Below the pieces are notes generated by a model. It ran no database searches. It saw only the letters and a program-made list of their open reading frames with translations, and was not told the origin of the DNA. DNA of 64,000 bases from CAWBAT01 sp963810905 (GTDB taxonomy: Bacteria > Acidobacteriota > Terriglobia > Versatilivoradales > Versatilivoraceae): assembly GCA_963810905.1 (NCBI GenBank), contig CAWEPG010000014.1:124001-188000 (forward strand), read 5' to 3'. Position 1 is the first letter of the stretch. Each line of letters opens with the position of its first letter. This document shows positions 43,946 through 53,078 of the stretch, piece by piece. Both the position numbers and the translations under genes were made by a program.

Positions 43946-44920
43946 TTAATCCACCGAATTGATCTGAAAAAGCGGAGCTAATCCCCGTGAAATTCGATCA
44001 ATGTTTTCGGCTACCGCTTCGCCGCGTCGACGTGAAGTGCCGTAGGTCACCCCAGCGATATGGGGAGTGGCAATGACATTCTTAAACTGAAGAAGCGGGT
44101 GTTGAGGGTCAATCGGTTCTTTCGAGAAGACGTCTAATCCCGCGCCTTTGATTCCACCTTCTCGAAGTGTCTCTAACAGAGCAGCCTCATCGACGACTCC
44201 GCCTCTTGCGATATTAATCAGCACCGCTGTTTTTTTCATTTGTTTGAGTTGCTCTCGCCCGACCATGTGGCGGGTCTTGGATGTCAATGGAACGTGAATG
44301 GAGAAGTAATCGGCCTCACTTAGCACGCGGCCCATCTGGTCCGGGGTTCCAAAAAAATCAAGATGACATTCTTCGATCACTGCTGGCGGAATCTCAACCA
44401 GATCGGTGGCCAGAATACGCATCCCCATGACGGCCGCACGTTTGGCCAGAGCCCGGCCACTGGCTCCCAGCCCCAGGAGTCCCAGTGTCTTCCCTTCCAA
44501 TTCTTCATTGATGGGGTAGCAGAGGATTTTTGCCCTAATATTTTCCTGGCTTTCGGAAAAATTCTTCGCAAATAACAACATCAAGAAAAGGGCATGTTCA
44601 GCAAGTGCCACAGCACTCGAGGGCCCGGGGGTATTGGCCATGGGAAGATTCTTTTCTATTATGTAGCGAACATCCACATGGTCTACACCAACTCCCAAGA
44701 CTTGCCAAAGCTTCACGCCGGCAGCAAGACCGAGGTCGATCATTTCACGTTTACCGTGTTGACCTCCTTGATCGACAACGACATCAACACCTTTGAACTG
44801 CTCGCTTTTGGATTTGGCCGGGTCGAATAATTCGATGGGCCAGCGGTTGCTAATGGCTTTCAAGACGTCGTCATACCAAGGATGTAACTGGTTCTGAATG
44901 CCAAGAAACAAAACTTTCAT
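43946..44920 (-). CDS. NAD(P)-dependent D-2-hydroxyacid dehydrogenase
   Basis: A 324-residue dehydrogenase of the D-isomer-specific 2-hydroxyacid family. The Rossmann motif is LLGLGASGRALA (about 145-157), the catalytic Arg is in NIARGGVVDEAALL, the Glu is in GAGLDVFSKEP, and the His is in ATPHIAGVT. The ATG at 44920 has AAGGAGG eight bases before it; a TTG at 44923 is less likely. It may reduce glyoxylate, hydroxypyruvate or another 2-keto acid made in the neighbouring sugar pathway. All catalytic residues are present. Confidence 0.92.
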   Translation of the reverse strand: MKVLFLGIQNQLHPWYDDVLKAISNRWPIELFDPAKSKSEQFKGVDVVVDQGGQHGKREMIDLGLAAGVKLWQVLGVGVDHVDVRYIIEKNLPMANTPGPSSAVALAEHALFLMLLFAKNFSESQENIRAKILCYPINEELEGKTLGLLGLGASGRALAKRAAVMGMRILATDLVEIPPAVIEECHLDFFGTPDQMGRVLSEADYFSIHVPLTSKTRHMVGREQLKQMKKTAVLINIARGGVVDEAALLETLREGGIKGAGLDVFSKEPIDPQHPLLQFKNVIATPHIAGVTYGTSRRRGEAVAENIDRISRGLAPLFQINSVD

Positions 44921-45036
44921 CAAGACAACCTCCTTAGGAATTCAGGAGACCGCGTGGATCTGGGTCTGCCTGCAAATGAAGTGAATGAGACGGCTAGGTT
45001 CTACGAGGCCGCTCTGGTAATGAAAAGAAAAAGCAA

Positions 45037-45810
45037 TCACGGTTGGGGCCGTTTGCGATATGCCTCTAGCCCGGTTCGGGCAGCCTCCGCCAGGAGTACA
45101 TAGTCCGCGCTATAACTGATCATGGTAAAGCCCTGAGTCTGCCTTTTCTGCAATTGATCTGTATTGAAGGCATGAATCCCTGCGCTGATACCGGTTTTCT
45201 TTGCAATTGAGAGCATTTGCTCAATGACGGCTTCAACCTGGGGGTGCGGTTGTTTCATTGGATCAAGTCCCAGGGATAGGCACAAATCGAAGGGGCCTAG
45301 GAATAAGACGTCGACTCCTGATACAGAAGCGATAGCCTCCAGATTTTGAACAGCTTCCCTTGTTTCTAAAATCAATGCAACAAGAAGGTTGTCATTGGCG
45401 CGATAGAAGTAGTCCTTGCTGTCAAACGAATAATGAGCAGCTCTGAGTGGATTGTAGCCGCGCGTTCCTGACGGAGGGTACCGTGTTGCTCGAACGACCG
45501 TTTGAGCCTCTTCGACCGTTCTCACCATGGGGACCATGATTCCCATAGCTCCAAAATCTAGCGAGCGCTGAATGTAAACGGGATCAGCAGATGGGACTCT
45601 CACAATAGGAACGGCATCTGCCCCGTTGATTGCCATCAGCATATGTTCAACCTCAGCTGAATCTAGCGCACTATGCTCGGTTTCGATAATGAGCCATTCA
45701 AATCCTGCATGTGCGAGAAGTTCAGCCGCATTTGGACTCCCCAATCCTACAAAACACCCGAGGGATGACTTTCCAGCCCTCAATTTCTCACGAACCTGGT
45801 TGGTCTTCAC
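45037..45810 (-). CDS. HpcH/HpaI aldolase family protein
   Basis: A 257-residue class II, metal-dependent aldolase that splits 2-keto-3-deoxy acids into pyruvate and an aldehyde. Family marks are CFVGLGSPNAAELLAHAGFEW, IIETEHSALD, PIVRVPSADP, DFGAMGIMVPMV, RYPPSGTRGYNP and VDVLFLGPFDLCLSLG. ILETREAV replaces the usual QIET(x) with the metal Glu still present. The GTG at 45810 is preferred over that at 45816 because AGGAGA is seven bases before it. A 2-keto-3-deoxy-L-rhamnonate aldolase role would complete the oxidative rhamnose route suggested by its neighbours. Confidence 0.9.
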   Translation of the reverse strand: MKTNQVREKLRAGKSSLGCFVGLGSPNAAELLAHAGFEWLIIETEHSALDSAEVEHMLMAINGADAVPIVRVPSADPVYIQRSLDFGAMGIMVPMVRTVEEAQTVVRATRYPPSGTRGYNPLRAAHYSFDSKDYFYRANDNLLVALILETREAVQNLEAIASVSGVDVLFLGPFDLCLSLGLDPMKQPHPQVEAVIEQMLSIAKKTGISAGIHAFNTDQLQKRQTQGFTMISYSADYVLLAEAARTGLEAYRKRPQP

Positions 45811-45968
45811 TGTCACTCTCCTGATCCCAATTTAGTGGAAATGGTGAAAATCCTTGTCAACTAATGCTCAATAACACCTCGACTTTGAGATCTTGTCAAG
45901 CAACCTTGACTCTTTCATTCCTTCAGGGTTACATTGCTGCCAGATTTTTGGCGAGGGTAAAACTAAAT

Positions 45969-46376
45969 ATGCGACGTCGTGAATTTCTGAGAGATTCATC
46001 AATAGGGCTTGCAGCGAGTAGCAGTCCGTTACTCCTGAGCAGCAAGCTTTGGGCCGGGCCAGCGGAAGGGATTCAGAAACCCAAGGATTATAAAAAAGAA
46101 CCTTTTAAACGTCTGGTCATTCTTGGTGAGAGCACGGTTCAAGGCGGCCCATGGCTTAGTAACCAGAAAGAACGCTATCCGGATGTGCTCGTCCGGCTGA
46201 TTAATTATTGCCAGGAGAAAAATCAATTGACTACATCAACAAAGGAATTAGCAACAACTCCATCTCTCCCCGCAGTCCCGGGTACTCACAATCAGCCAAA
46301 CCCAGTGCTTTGGAAAGGTATAAGAAGGATGTCATCGATCACAACCCCGACCTTTTCATTCTCGCTTATGGCTTGA
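45969..46376 (+). CDS. SGNH/GDSL hydrolase, N-terminal piece (frameshifted)
   Basis: The start of a secreted esterase-like gene. From ATG 45969 it has a twin-arginine-like signal (MRRREFLRDSSIGLAASSSP), then RLVILGESTVQGGPWLS, the SGNH block I with the catalytic Ser. After NYCQEKN the frame leaves the family (LTTSTKELATTPS). Adding one A in the run GAGAAAAATC near 46217-46226 restores EKKSIDYINKGISNN and joins the second piece. So this is one gene of about 288 residues with a one-base deletion. Confidence 0.7.
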   Translation: MRRREFLRDSSIGLAASSSPLLLSSKLWAGPAEGIQKPKDYKKEPFKRLVILGESTVQGGPWLSNQKERYPDVLVRLINYCQEKNQLTTSTKELATTPSLPAVPGTHNQPNPVLWKGIRRMSSITTPTFSFSLMA

Positions 46377-46831
46377 ATGACATGCGAGCGGGAATGCCAG
46401 TTCAAGAATTTAGAGAAGATATGGCGACGATTCTTCGCGATGTGAAGAAAGCCTGTTCACCAGTCTGTGTACTCACTAATGTCTATTACATGACGGGGTA
46501 TAGAAGTTGGTCCCCCCTTGACAAGGGAGGCATTGAATTAACGCTCAAATATAACGATTGTATTCGAAGTCTAGCTGAAGAGTTTGACTGCATTCTGGCG
46601 GATGTATGGGAAGCTGAAAAAGGGGCCGATTGGTTAATCCATTATGACGGAGTGCATGCGCACAAAGTGGGGAACCTTTTGATCGCTAATCGTATTTTTG
46701 AGGCTCTGGCCCTTCACGCCAGTGGTTTGACGGTTTCTACTTTTGAGATGGAACGAAATTCCCAATGGACTATAAATACATTAGAAAGGCGGGCCGATGA
46801 CGGTGATCCATTCAAAAAGACTTGGCAGTAA
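46208..46831 (+). CDS. SGNH/GDSL hydrolase, C-terminal piece (frameshifted)
   Basis: Continuation of the SGNH hydrolase in the next frame. It holds block III (LFILAYGLNDMRAGMPVQEF, with the GxND Asn) and block V (YDGVHAHKVGNLLIA, with the Asp and His of the triad), so the catalytic apparatus is complete if the two pieces are joined. The ATG at 46208 is internal to the original gene. It lies amid sugar-catabolic genes, which suggests a carbohydrate esterase that removes acetyl groups, though other lipases are possible. Confidence 0.7.
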   Translation: MPGEKSIDYINKGISNNSISPRSPGYSQSAKPSALERYKKDVIDHNPDLFILAYGLNDMRAGMPVQEFREDMATILRDVKKACSPVCVLTNVYYMTGYRSWSPLDKGGIELTLKYNDCIRSLAEEFDCILADVWEAEKGADWLIHYDGVHAHKVGNLLIANRIFEALALHASGLTVSTFEMERNSQWTINTLERRADDGDPFKKTWQ

Positions 46832-46846
46832 AATTTCTTTTGAGGA

Positions 46847-47083
46847 TTAGGCCCTGCCCTCCTGCCCAGTATCGATCAAGCTCTTGTGAGCCACGGAAAT
46901 GATGATCTTTGCAAGTTCCCTGGAGGCATCAACCCCAACGCTTCCCCGTCTCGAAAAATGTCCGTCGGTGAAGATTCCTGCCTTCGATGTCAACCCAACA
47001 CTGCCGTCCGAATATCTCCCAAGATAAATTGTCATGGCCAATTTGTTAAGAATTCCCGTTTTTTTCCTCCTCAAGCAATTCAA
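46847..47083 (-). CDS. hypothetical small ORF
   Basis: A 78-residue frame from TTG 47083. GAGGAGG lies inside it about 40 bases before an in-frame ATG at 47035. The last 60 residues (MTIYLGRYSDGSVGLTSKAG, then SVGVDASRELAKIIISVAHK) read like a normal protein, but I know no matching family. The start is unclear because the ribosome site has no good start codon after it. It may be a small real gene or a remnant. Confidence 0.3.
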   Translation of the reverse strand: MNCLRRKKTGILNKLAMTIYLGRYSDGSVGLTSKAGIFTDGHFSRRGSVGVDASRELAKIIISVAHKSLIDTGQEGRA

Positions 47084-47301
47084 TAAGACCTTAAGTTGAC
47101 AAGTCTTTCCAAAGCCCTAAACTTCAAGGGGATGATAGGTTAATAAACGGTAAAAACCTCCCTGCATCATTCTGTTGGATCGGTTGAATTACCCTGAAGA
47201 AAAGCCTCGAATCTCCGAGCAAAATGGATACCATGAGGCTGCAGTCATCGGAGAATACGAACAGTTGTTTTCACCAATTAAAAAGGAGGCAGTAGATTGT
47301 C

Positions 47302-47727
47302 ATGAAGAGAAAAGCATCAGCGGTTTGGCATGGAGATCTAAAGCAAGGCAAAGGGGCAATATCTACAGAAAGTGGTGTACTTTCACAGACTCAATACTCA
47401 TTCAGTACGCGATTTGAAAATGGGGTTGGAACCAATCCGGAAGAATTGGTTGCAGCTGCCCATGCGGGTTGCTTCTCGATGGCCCTCTCAGCCGAGTTGG
47501 GTAAGGGGGGGATAACTCCCGAATCGATTCGAACAGATGCCCTCTTGACAATGGACCGATTGGAAACTGGATGGACAGTGACCGAGATCCATCTTGAGGT
47601 GAGTGCCAAGATTCCGGGAGCCGATCGAGCTGCATTCGAACAGGCCGCAAACGCCGCAAAAGCCGGTTGTCCCATTTCTCGCTTGTTAAACGCCAAGATT
47701 ACAATGAATGTCCAGCTGGAGAGTTGA
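47302..47727 (+). CDS. OsmC family peroxiredoxin
   Basis: A 141-residue OsmC/Ohr-like thiol peroxidase that reduces organic hydroperoxides in the cytoplasm. The two redox cysteines are in AAHAGCFSMALSAEL (Cys57) and KAGCPISRLL (Cys123), with NPEELVAAA before the first as usual for OsmC. AGGAGG lies 12 bases before the ATG, a rather long spacing. It is a single gene between the SGNH remnant and the PSD1 gene. Confidence 0.92.
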   Translation: MKRKASAVWHGDLKQGKGAISTESGVLSQTQYSFSTRFENGVGTNPEELVAAAHAGCFSMALSAELGKGGITPESIRTDALLTMDRLETGWTVTEIHLEVSAKIPGADRAAFEQAANAAKAGCPISRLLNAKITMNVQLES

Positions 47728-48016
47728 GGCATTCGTTCCTCTTAGGGGACTGAACAGCGAGCGTTCCCAACAACCGGTCTGGAAGAATTTGGTCCTTCGA
47801 CGAGAACGGCGCTGTTCCGTACCTAATTGAATTTCAATACGATTTAGATGCTTTTCGCTGTGACAACGAGGAATGCTGCGGCGATTATTCCCTGCAATTG
47901 TCGCTTCAATGAAGCATCCTAATTGCCTCGTCCCGCATTCGAACAGGATGTCGGTTCCCGGAGTGGAAAGTTCTTGGTAAGTTGTGTATTATTAAAGCTT
48001 AGGGCGTTCAAAACGG

Positions 48017-50926
48017 ATGACATCTTTTAGATTGAAAATTTGCGGTGGCATGGTCCTCACTTGTTTGCTTGAGGCTTCCCTATTCGTCTTTTCAGGGGAC
48101 TCAAACGGACAGGATGCCAAGGCGATATTGGACAGAAATTGCATCGCCTGTCATGGGGCCAGCCAGATGTCTGGTTTAGACTTAAGGCAGCGAGAGACCA
48201 TGCTTAAGGGGGGGAAGCGGGGGCCCGCCATCGTTCCGGGGAAGGCCGCCAGCAGCCTCCTCTATCAGTCCCTTTCTCATCAGGCTGAACTAAAGATGCC
48301 TCCAGGCAAAGAACCCATTTCACAAGAGGAACGGGAAGTCTTGCGGAAATGGATTGATGAAGGAGCTCCCTGGACTACTTTAGAATCTTCTACCGAACAA
48401 GCGGCCTTAATGATTCTGACCAATCAATGCATCGAGTGTCATGGTGCGAACCAAACGTCGGGGCTGGACTTGCGAAGTAGGGAAACAGCCATGAAAGGGG
48501 GAAATCGAGGGCCTGCGCTGATTCCGGGAAAACCCGAACAGAGCCTTCTTTACCAATCTATTTTGCGGCAGGGAGAGCTTAAGATGCCAATGGGCAGAGC
48601 CGCACTTCCCGCCAGTGAGCTGGAAGTATTAAGAAATTGGATTATGGAAGGAGCGCCCTGGAGCCTGGCAGCAGGCCCGGAGCATAAGGCGGAACCCTCC
48701 TGGTGGTCATTTAAGAAGCTGCACAATCCTCCTGTTCCTCGATCGGATCCTGCTCATCCAACTTCAAATCCCATAGATGCATTTATTCTCGCGAAGTTAG
48801 AAGAGAAAGGCCTTAAGCCAGCCCCGAAAGCAGATAAGCGGACGCTCATCCGTCGAGCCTACTTTGATCTCATCGGTCTGCCGCCGACCCCCGACCAAGT
48901 AGACCAATTTCTTAAGGATGCTTCTCTTGATGCCTTTGAGAAGGTCATCGATACCCTCCTAAGTTCGCCACAATATGGAGAGCGTTGGGGGCGGCATTGG
49001 CTGGATGTTGTAAGGTATGCGGATAGTGCCGGCTTCGAAGGTGATGTTTACTACCCCAACGCTTGGCGTTACCGGGATTATGTGATCAAGTCTTTTAATG
49101 ACGACAAGCCTTATGACCGGTTTGTCCAGGAACAAATCGCTGGCGATGAACTTTGGCCGGACAATATGGAGCTCAAGGGCTTTTTTGATGTGCCCTATGA
49201 AAAACTAGAACATATGGAGGCGCGGATTGGCACATCTCTCTATACGTTTGGTCAAGAAATCCAGGAATCTCAACTGGATGCCAGCAAGCTCAGATATGAA
49301 AGACTTACCGATGCGGTCGACACGACAGCCGCTGCCTTCCTCGGTTTGACGTTCAATTGTGCGCGTTGCCACGATCACAAATTCGACCCCATCTCTCAAA
49401 AAGACTACTTTCAACTGCAGGCTATTTTTGCCACCAGCACTCCTGTGGTAATCCCGGTGGTTACGGGCGCGACGGCGTCGCACCGGGATGAAGACTACTT
49501 TCGCATGATTGCCTTAGATGAGGGCCGGAAGGCCTATCTTACCTTGGAAAAGAATGTCAAGGATCGAGTCGTTGAGGCCAAAAAAAAAGACTATCCCGCA
49601 GAAGTAGTGCAAGCATTCGAGATTCCGAAGGATAAAAGGACCGCCCAGCAGACCGAGTTGGCAACACCTCTCGTCAAGTTCTCCGAATCCATTAAAGTTG
49701 AAGAAAATTTCACTCCGCAGGAAAAGGCCCTTCATGAAAAGTTAAGCGAAGATTTAGTCAAATCGGTCATCCGGGTGCCTCAGAAAGATGTCTCCCATTC
49801 AGTCCGCTTTGATGGTTTCTTCGATCTCCCTTCTGCCACCGTGTTGGGGCACATCGAACCAGAACTGTTGCCAGATGTTTACGTCTTGGAGAGAGGTGAC
49901 TTTGGAAAATACAAGAGCAAGGTCGGACCGGCCCTGCCCGCAGTCCTTCTCAGCGACGAGGACCCCGAAAAACTTACAGTCGACTCGGCTGCCCCGCGTT
50001 ACCGCAAACAGCTCGCACTTTGGTTGACTCGTCCGGATCACCCGCTGACTGCAAGGGTCATGGTGAACAGGGTCTGGCAAGGTCATTTCGGTCAAGGAAT
50101 CGTGAGCACAACCAATGACTTCGGGCGACAGGGGCAACGTCCATCGCACCCAGAACTTCTAGATTGGCTTGCTCATGAGTTCGTGGAGCAGGATTGGAGC
50201 ATCAAATCCTTACATCGACTGATCATGCTTTCAGATGCCTACCAACGCGACAGCCGTTTTACTTCTGCCGAGAACTCCAAAATCGACCCGACGAATGCTT
50301 ATTTATGGCGCATGAACCGGCAGCGTCTGGAAGCAGAAGCCGTTTGGGATTCGGTCCATGCTGTTGCTGGTAATTTGAATTTGAAAATGGGCGGGCGGCC
50401 TATTATGCCGCCGCTTTCAGTATCCGAACTGACTGCACTGAGAATCAAAGACGTCTGGGTCACACCCTCTGATCCCGATGAAGGACTTCGTCGCGGTGTC
50501 TACATTCTTTCACGCCGGAATTTCATGTTCCCTCTGTTCGATAAATTCGACCGTCCTGACCCCTCTCAAAGCTGCCCCCGACGCGATATGACGACGGTGG
50601 CCCCACAAGCGCTTTGGAGCCTGAACAACTACATGTCCTATCGGCAAGCCCAACAGTTTGCGGCTCGATTAGTCCGGGATTATGGATCCGATCCCTCCTC
50701 ATGGATCAATGCTGCCTGGCGCATAGCACTTGCGAGGCCACCTTCCACCAGGGAGGTTGAGGAGGCCCTCAGTTTCATGAAAGGGCTTGCCAATGAGAAC
50801 CCTGCCAAAGGCGGAGATGACGTACAGCCCAAGGAGTTTGAGAACCACGACCCGGCTCAAATGCATGCCCTCACAGAGCTTTGCCTCACGGTATTGAACC
50901 TTAACGAATTTGTTTTTATCGACTAA
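48017..50926 (+). CDS. PSD1 and two-cytochrome c domain protein (DUF1549/DUF1553)
   Basis: A 969-residue exported protein with a signal-like start (GGMVLTCLLEASLFVFSG). Two tandem PSC1-type cytochrome c domains have CIACH (42-46) and CIECH (138-142), each followed by MSGLDLR/TSGLDLR and RGPAxxPGK. Then come DUF1549 (DAFILAKLEEKGLKPAPKAD ... YGERWGRHWLDVVRYADS) and DUF1553 (HPLTARVMVNRVWQGHFGQG). A third CxxCH (Cys448-His452) is in the conserved CARCHDHKFDPIS. The family is common in Planctomycetes, Verrucomicrobia and Acidobacteria next to DUF1501 genes; its role in polysaccharide breakdown is suggested but unproven. The DUF1501 gene follows at once. Confidence 0.92.
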   Translation: MTSFRLKICGGMVLTCLLEASLFVFSGDSNGQDAKAILDRNCIACHGASQMSGLDLRQRETMLKGGKRGPAIVPGKAASSLLYQSLSHQAELKMPPGKEPISQEEREVLRKWIDEGAPWTTLESSTEQAALMILTNQCIECHGANQTSGLDLRSRETAMKGGNRGPALIPGKPEQSLLYQSILRQGELKMPMGRAALPASELEVLRNWIMEGAPWSLAAGPEHKAEPSWWSFKKLHNPPVPRSDPAHPTSNPIDAFILAKLEEKGLKPAPKADKRTLIRRAYFDLIGLPPTPDQVDQFLKDASLDAFEKVIDTLLSSPQYGERWGRHWLDVVRYADSAGFEGDVYYPNAWRYRDYVIKSFNDDKPYDRFVQEQIAGDELWPDNMELKGFFDVPYEKLEHMEARIGTSLYTFGQEIQESQLDASKLRYERLTDAVDTTAAAFLGLTFNCARCHDHKFDPISQKDYFQLQAIFATSTPVVIPVVTGATASHRDEDYFRMIALDEGRKAYLTLEKNVKDRVVEAKKKDYPAEVVQAFEIPKDKRTAQQTELATPLVKFSESIKVEENFTPQEKALHEKLSEDLVKSVIRVPQKDVSHSVRFDGFFDLPSATVLGHIEPELLPDVYVLERGDFGKYKSKVGPALPAVLLSDEDPEKLTVDSAAPRYRKQLALWLTRPDHPLTARVMVNRVWQGHFGQGIVSTTNDFGRQGQRPSHPELLDWLAHEFVEQDWSIKSLHRLIMLSDAYQRDSRFTSAENSKIDPTNAYLWRMNRQRLEAEAVWDSVHAVAGNLNLKMGGRPIMPPLSVSELTALRIKDVWVTPSDPDEGLRRGVYILSRRNFMFPLFDKFDRPDPSQSCPRRDMTTVAPQALWSLNNYMSYRQAQQFAARLVRDYGSDPSSWINAAWRIALARPPSTREVEEALSFMKGLANENPAKGGDDVQPKEFENHDPAQMHALTELCLTVLNLNEFVFID

Positions 50927-50940
50927 TTTTGGGAGGGAAA

Positions 50941-52404
50941 GTGTTGAATACGTATTCCTGCAATCGATCCGTTAAAGTGAATTCTCGTCGCGATTTCCTC
51001 GAAAAATCGAGTTTTGGTTTCGGTTCCATCGCGCTCAGTTATCTGCTTAACTCACGATCGGTCTTTGGTTCGACAAGTTTCCCAAAAGAGAGTAACCCGC
51101 TTGCACCCAAGTCGCCACAATTTCCGGCCAAGGCCAAGAGCGTCATATTTATTTTCCTGCAAGGCGGGCCAAGTCAGGTCGATACATTTGACCCAAAGCC
51201 AGAGCTGGCAAAGCTTGACGGGCAACTGCTTCCGGCCAGCTTCCGGGAAGGGATGCTGGGCTTGGCTCAGATCAAAGCCGAAGAGGCTAAACTCATGGGC
51301 TCGCGAAGAGTTTTCGGGCGCTACGGCAGCTCAGGCCTGGAGATGTCAGATCTTTTCCAGAATTTGGCCAATCATGCGGACGATCTGGCGATTATTCGGT
51401 CCTGCTACCATGAATCCTTTGTCCACGGGCCGGCTCTTGGGATCATTCATACAGGTACAATTCGTCTCGGCTACCCCAGTATGGGAGCCTGGGTCCTCTA
51501 CGGGCTCGGCAGTGAAACCCAGAACTTGCCTTCTTATATCGTCATGGCGGACAGCTTCATGCGAAACGGGAAAGCGGCTATAGGGTCAGGGTTTCTGCCA
51601 GCGCTCTATCAGGCAACGGTCCTGGCGACCGAGGGCGTCCCATTAGAGAATCTCACTCCCCCCCCCCAAATTGATGCTCCGAGTCAGATGGCAATTTTGG
51701 AGCAATTGAAGAGTTGGAATCTGCGACATCTTGAAGAGAGATCGGACGATACGGCACTGTCCGCCCGAATCAACAATTTTGAGCTGGCCTTTAGGATGCA
51801 GACCGAGGGTCCTGAGTTAATCGATATTGGCCGGGAGCCGGATCATGTGCGGAAGATGTACGGCATGGATGCCGAACCGACCGCCAAGTTTGGACGCATT
51901 TGTCTGATGGCTCGACGCATGGTCGAAAGAGGAGTCCGCTTTGTGCATCTCTATAACAGCGATTGGGACGGCCATTCCGAGAATGACCGTCTTCACCAAC
52001 TTAACGCCGCTAAAACTGATCTCCCGATTGCAGGGCTGCTGGGGGATCTGAAACAGAGGGGATTACTGGAGAGCACCTTGGTGGTCTGCGTAGGGGAGTT
52101 TGGTCGAACCCCGATGATGCAGGGAAGAGAGGGCCGCGACCACAACCCTTATGGCTTTACAGCCTGGATGGCGGGAGGAGGAATAAAGGGCGGCAAGGTC
52201 ATCGGCTCAACCGATGAGATCGGATTCCGTGCAGTTGAAGATAAGGTCCACGCGAATGATCTTCACGCTGCCATGCTTACCCTCTTGGGTCTGGATCACA
52301 AAAAATTGAATGTCCAGATCTCCGGGCTTGAAAAGCGGCTCACCGGAGTGGGAAGCGACGGCGAGCATGGAGTCGATGTCGCCAGGAGACTGGTTCAAAG
52401 CTAG
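50941..52404 (+). CDS. DUF1501 protein with Tat-like signal
   Basis: A 487-residue protein of the DUF1501 family, related to the alkaline phosphatase/sulfatase fold. A twin-arginine-like signal (NSRRDFLEKSSFGFGSIALS) is present. Family blocks are KSVIFIFLQGGPSQVDTFDPKPEL, HGPALGIIHTG, VVCVGEFGRTPMMQG and GRDHNPYGFTAWMAGGGIKGG. GTG 50941 is chosen since GGGAGG lies four bases before it; a frame from TTG 50929 contains that ribosome site. It follows the PSD1 gene directly and the pair is very likely one transcript. Substrate unknown. Confidence 0.92.
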   Translation: MLNTYSCNRSVKVNSRRDFLEKSSFGFGSIALSYLLNSRSVFGSTSFPKESNPLAPKSPQFPAKAKSVIFIFLQGGPSQVDTFDPKPELAKLDGQLLPASFREGMLGLAQIKAEEAKLMGSRRVFGRYGSSGLEMSDLFQNLANHADDLAIIRSCYHESFVHGPALGIIHTGTIRLGYPSMGAWVLYGLGSETQNLPSYIVMADSFMRNGKAAIGSGFLPALYQATVLATEGVPLENLTPPPQIDAPSQMAILEQLKSWNLRHLEERSDDTALSARINNFELAFRMQTEGPELIDIGREPDHVRKMYGMDAEPTAKFGRICLMARRMVERGVRFVHLYNSDWDGHSENDRLHQLNAAKTDLPIAGLLGDLKQRGLLESTLVVCVGEFGRTPMMQGREGRDHNPYGFTAWMAGGGIKGGKVIGSTDEIGFRAVEDKVHANDLHAAMLTLLGLDHKKLNVQISGLEKRLTGVGSDGEHGVDVARRLVQS

Positions 52405-52574
52405 CTCATATTATTTCTTATTTCGGGCTCCTAGAGTGTGCCGGAGGACTGAGTTTTGCGAAATCGCCTATTGGCGGCGTACTCAGCGTGCGCCCTCCCT
52501 TGAAGAATTTTAGTCCAACTCGAACTCCCGATTTCGCACCAACAGCCCGTTAATTCGATCCAGGAGCCTAAGAA

Positions 52575-53078
52575 ATGCAATTCCGGGTACTTGTCTTTTC
52601 CCTTCTTAGTTTAGTATCCACTCGCTCCTTTGCTGCAGATTTCCCTTCTTACAAAGGACTGATGCGGATTCCTGTCCAGCTGTTTACGCCGCAAGGAACC
52701 ACGTTGGAAATAGGGCAGTATGAGTTAGAAGTGAAACCAGAGAAGAATGATTATGTGTTAATTTTTTCCTCTGCTGGACAGGTCAAAGCCGTTGTCAAGC
52801 CCTTAGCAGATCCTAATTCTGGTCTTGCCTCGGCTCGTATCCCCCTGGTCGGAACCCATTATATGCGTTCCTCAACAGAACCTGTGTTGACCGGAGAAGT
52901 GCGTCGCTTCAGTAAGACCGGCGCAACCCAGTATGAAGAAGAAAACCGGGACTGGAAGGCAACGATTAGAGTCTACAAATCCTCCGCAAGCAATGCGGCC
53001 TATTTCCTGCTTCAAATTAGAGGGGAACAAGGCCATTGGAACCGTATAGTTTTCAGGCTTGCCCTGGAGAAAAAATAA
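52575..53078 (+). CDS. exported protein of unknown function
   Basis: A 167-residue protein with a signal peptide (MQFRVLVFSLLSLVSTRSFAA, cleavage after AA) and a beta-rich body (GQYELEVKPEKNDYVLIFSS, then ATIRVYKSSASNAAYFLLQI). AGGAG precedes the ATG. No family recognised. It follows the DUF1501 gene by 170 bases on the same strand and could be part of the same transcription unit. Confidence 0.65.
   Translation: MQFRVLVFSLLSLVSTRSFAADFPSYKGLMRIPVQLFTPQGTTLEIGQYELEVKPEKNDYVLIFSSAGQVKAVVKPLADPNSGLASARIPLVGTHYMRSSTEPVLTGEVRRFSKTGATQYEEENRDWKATIRVYKSSASNAAYFLLQIRGEQGHWNRIVFRLALEKK

Noticed and set aside
47175..47417. Plus-strand frame overlapping the OsmC start
   Set aside because: It runs out of frame into osmC-like coding sequence and shows no conserved pattern.
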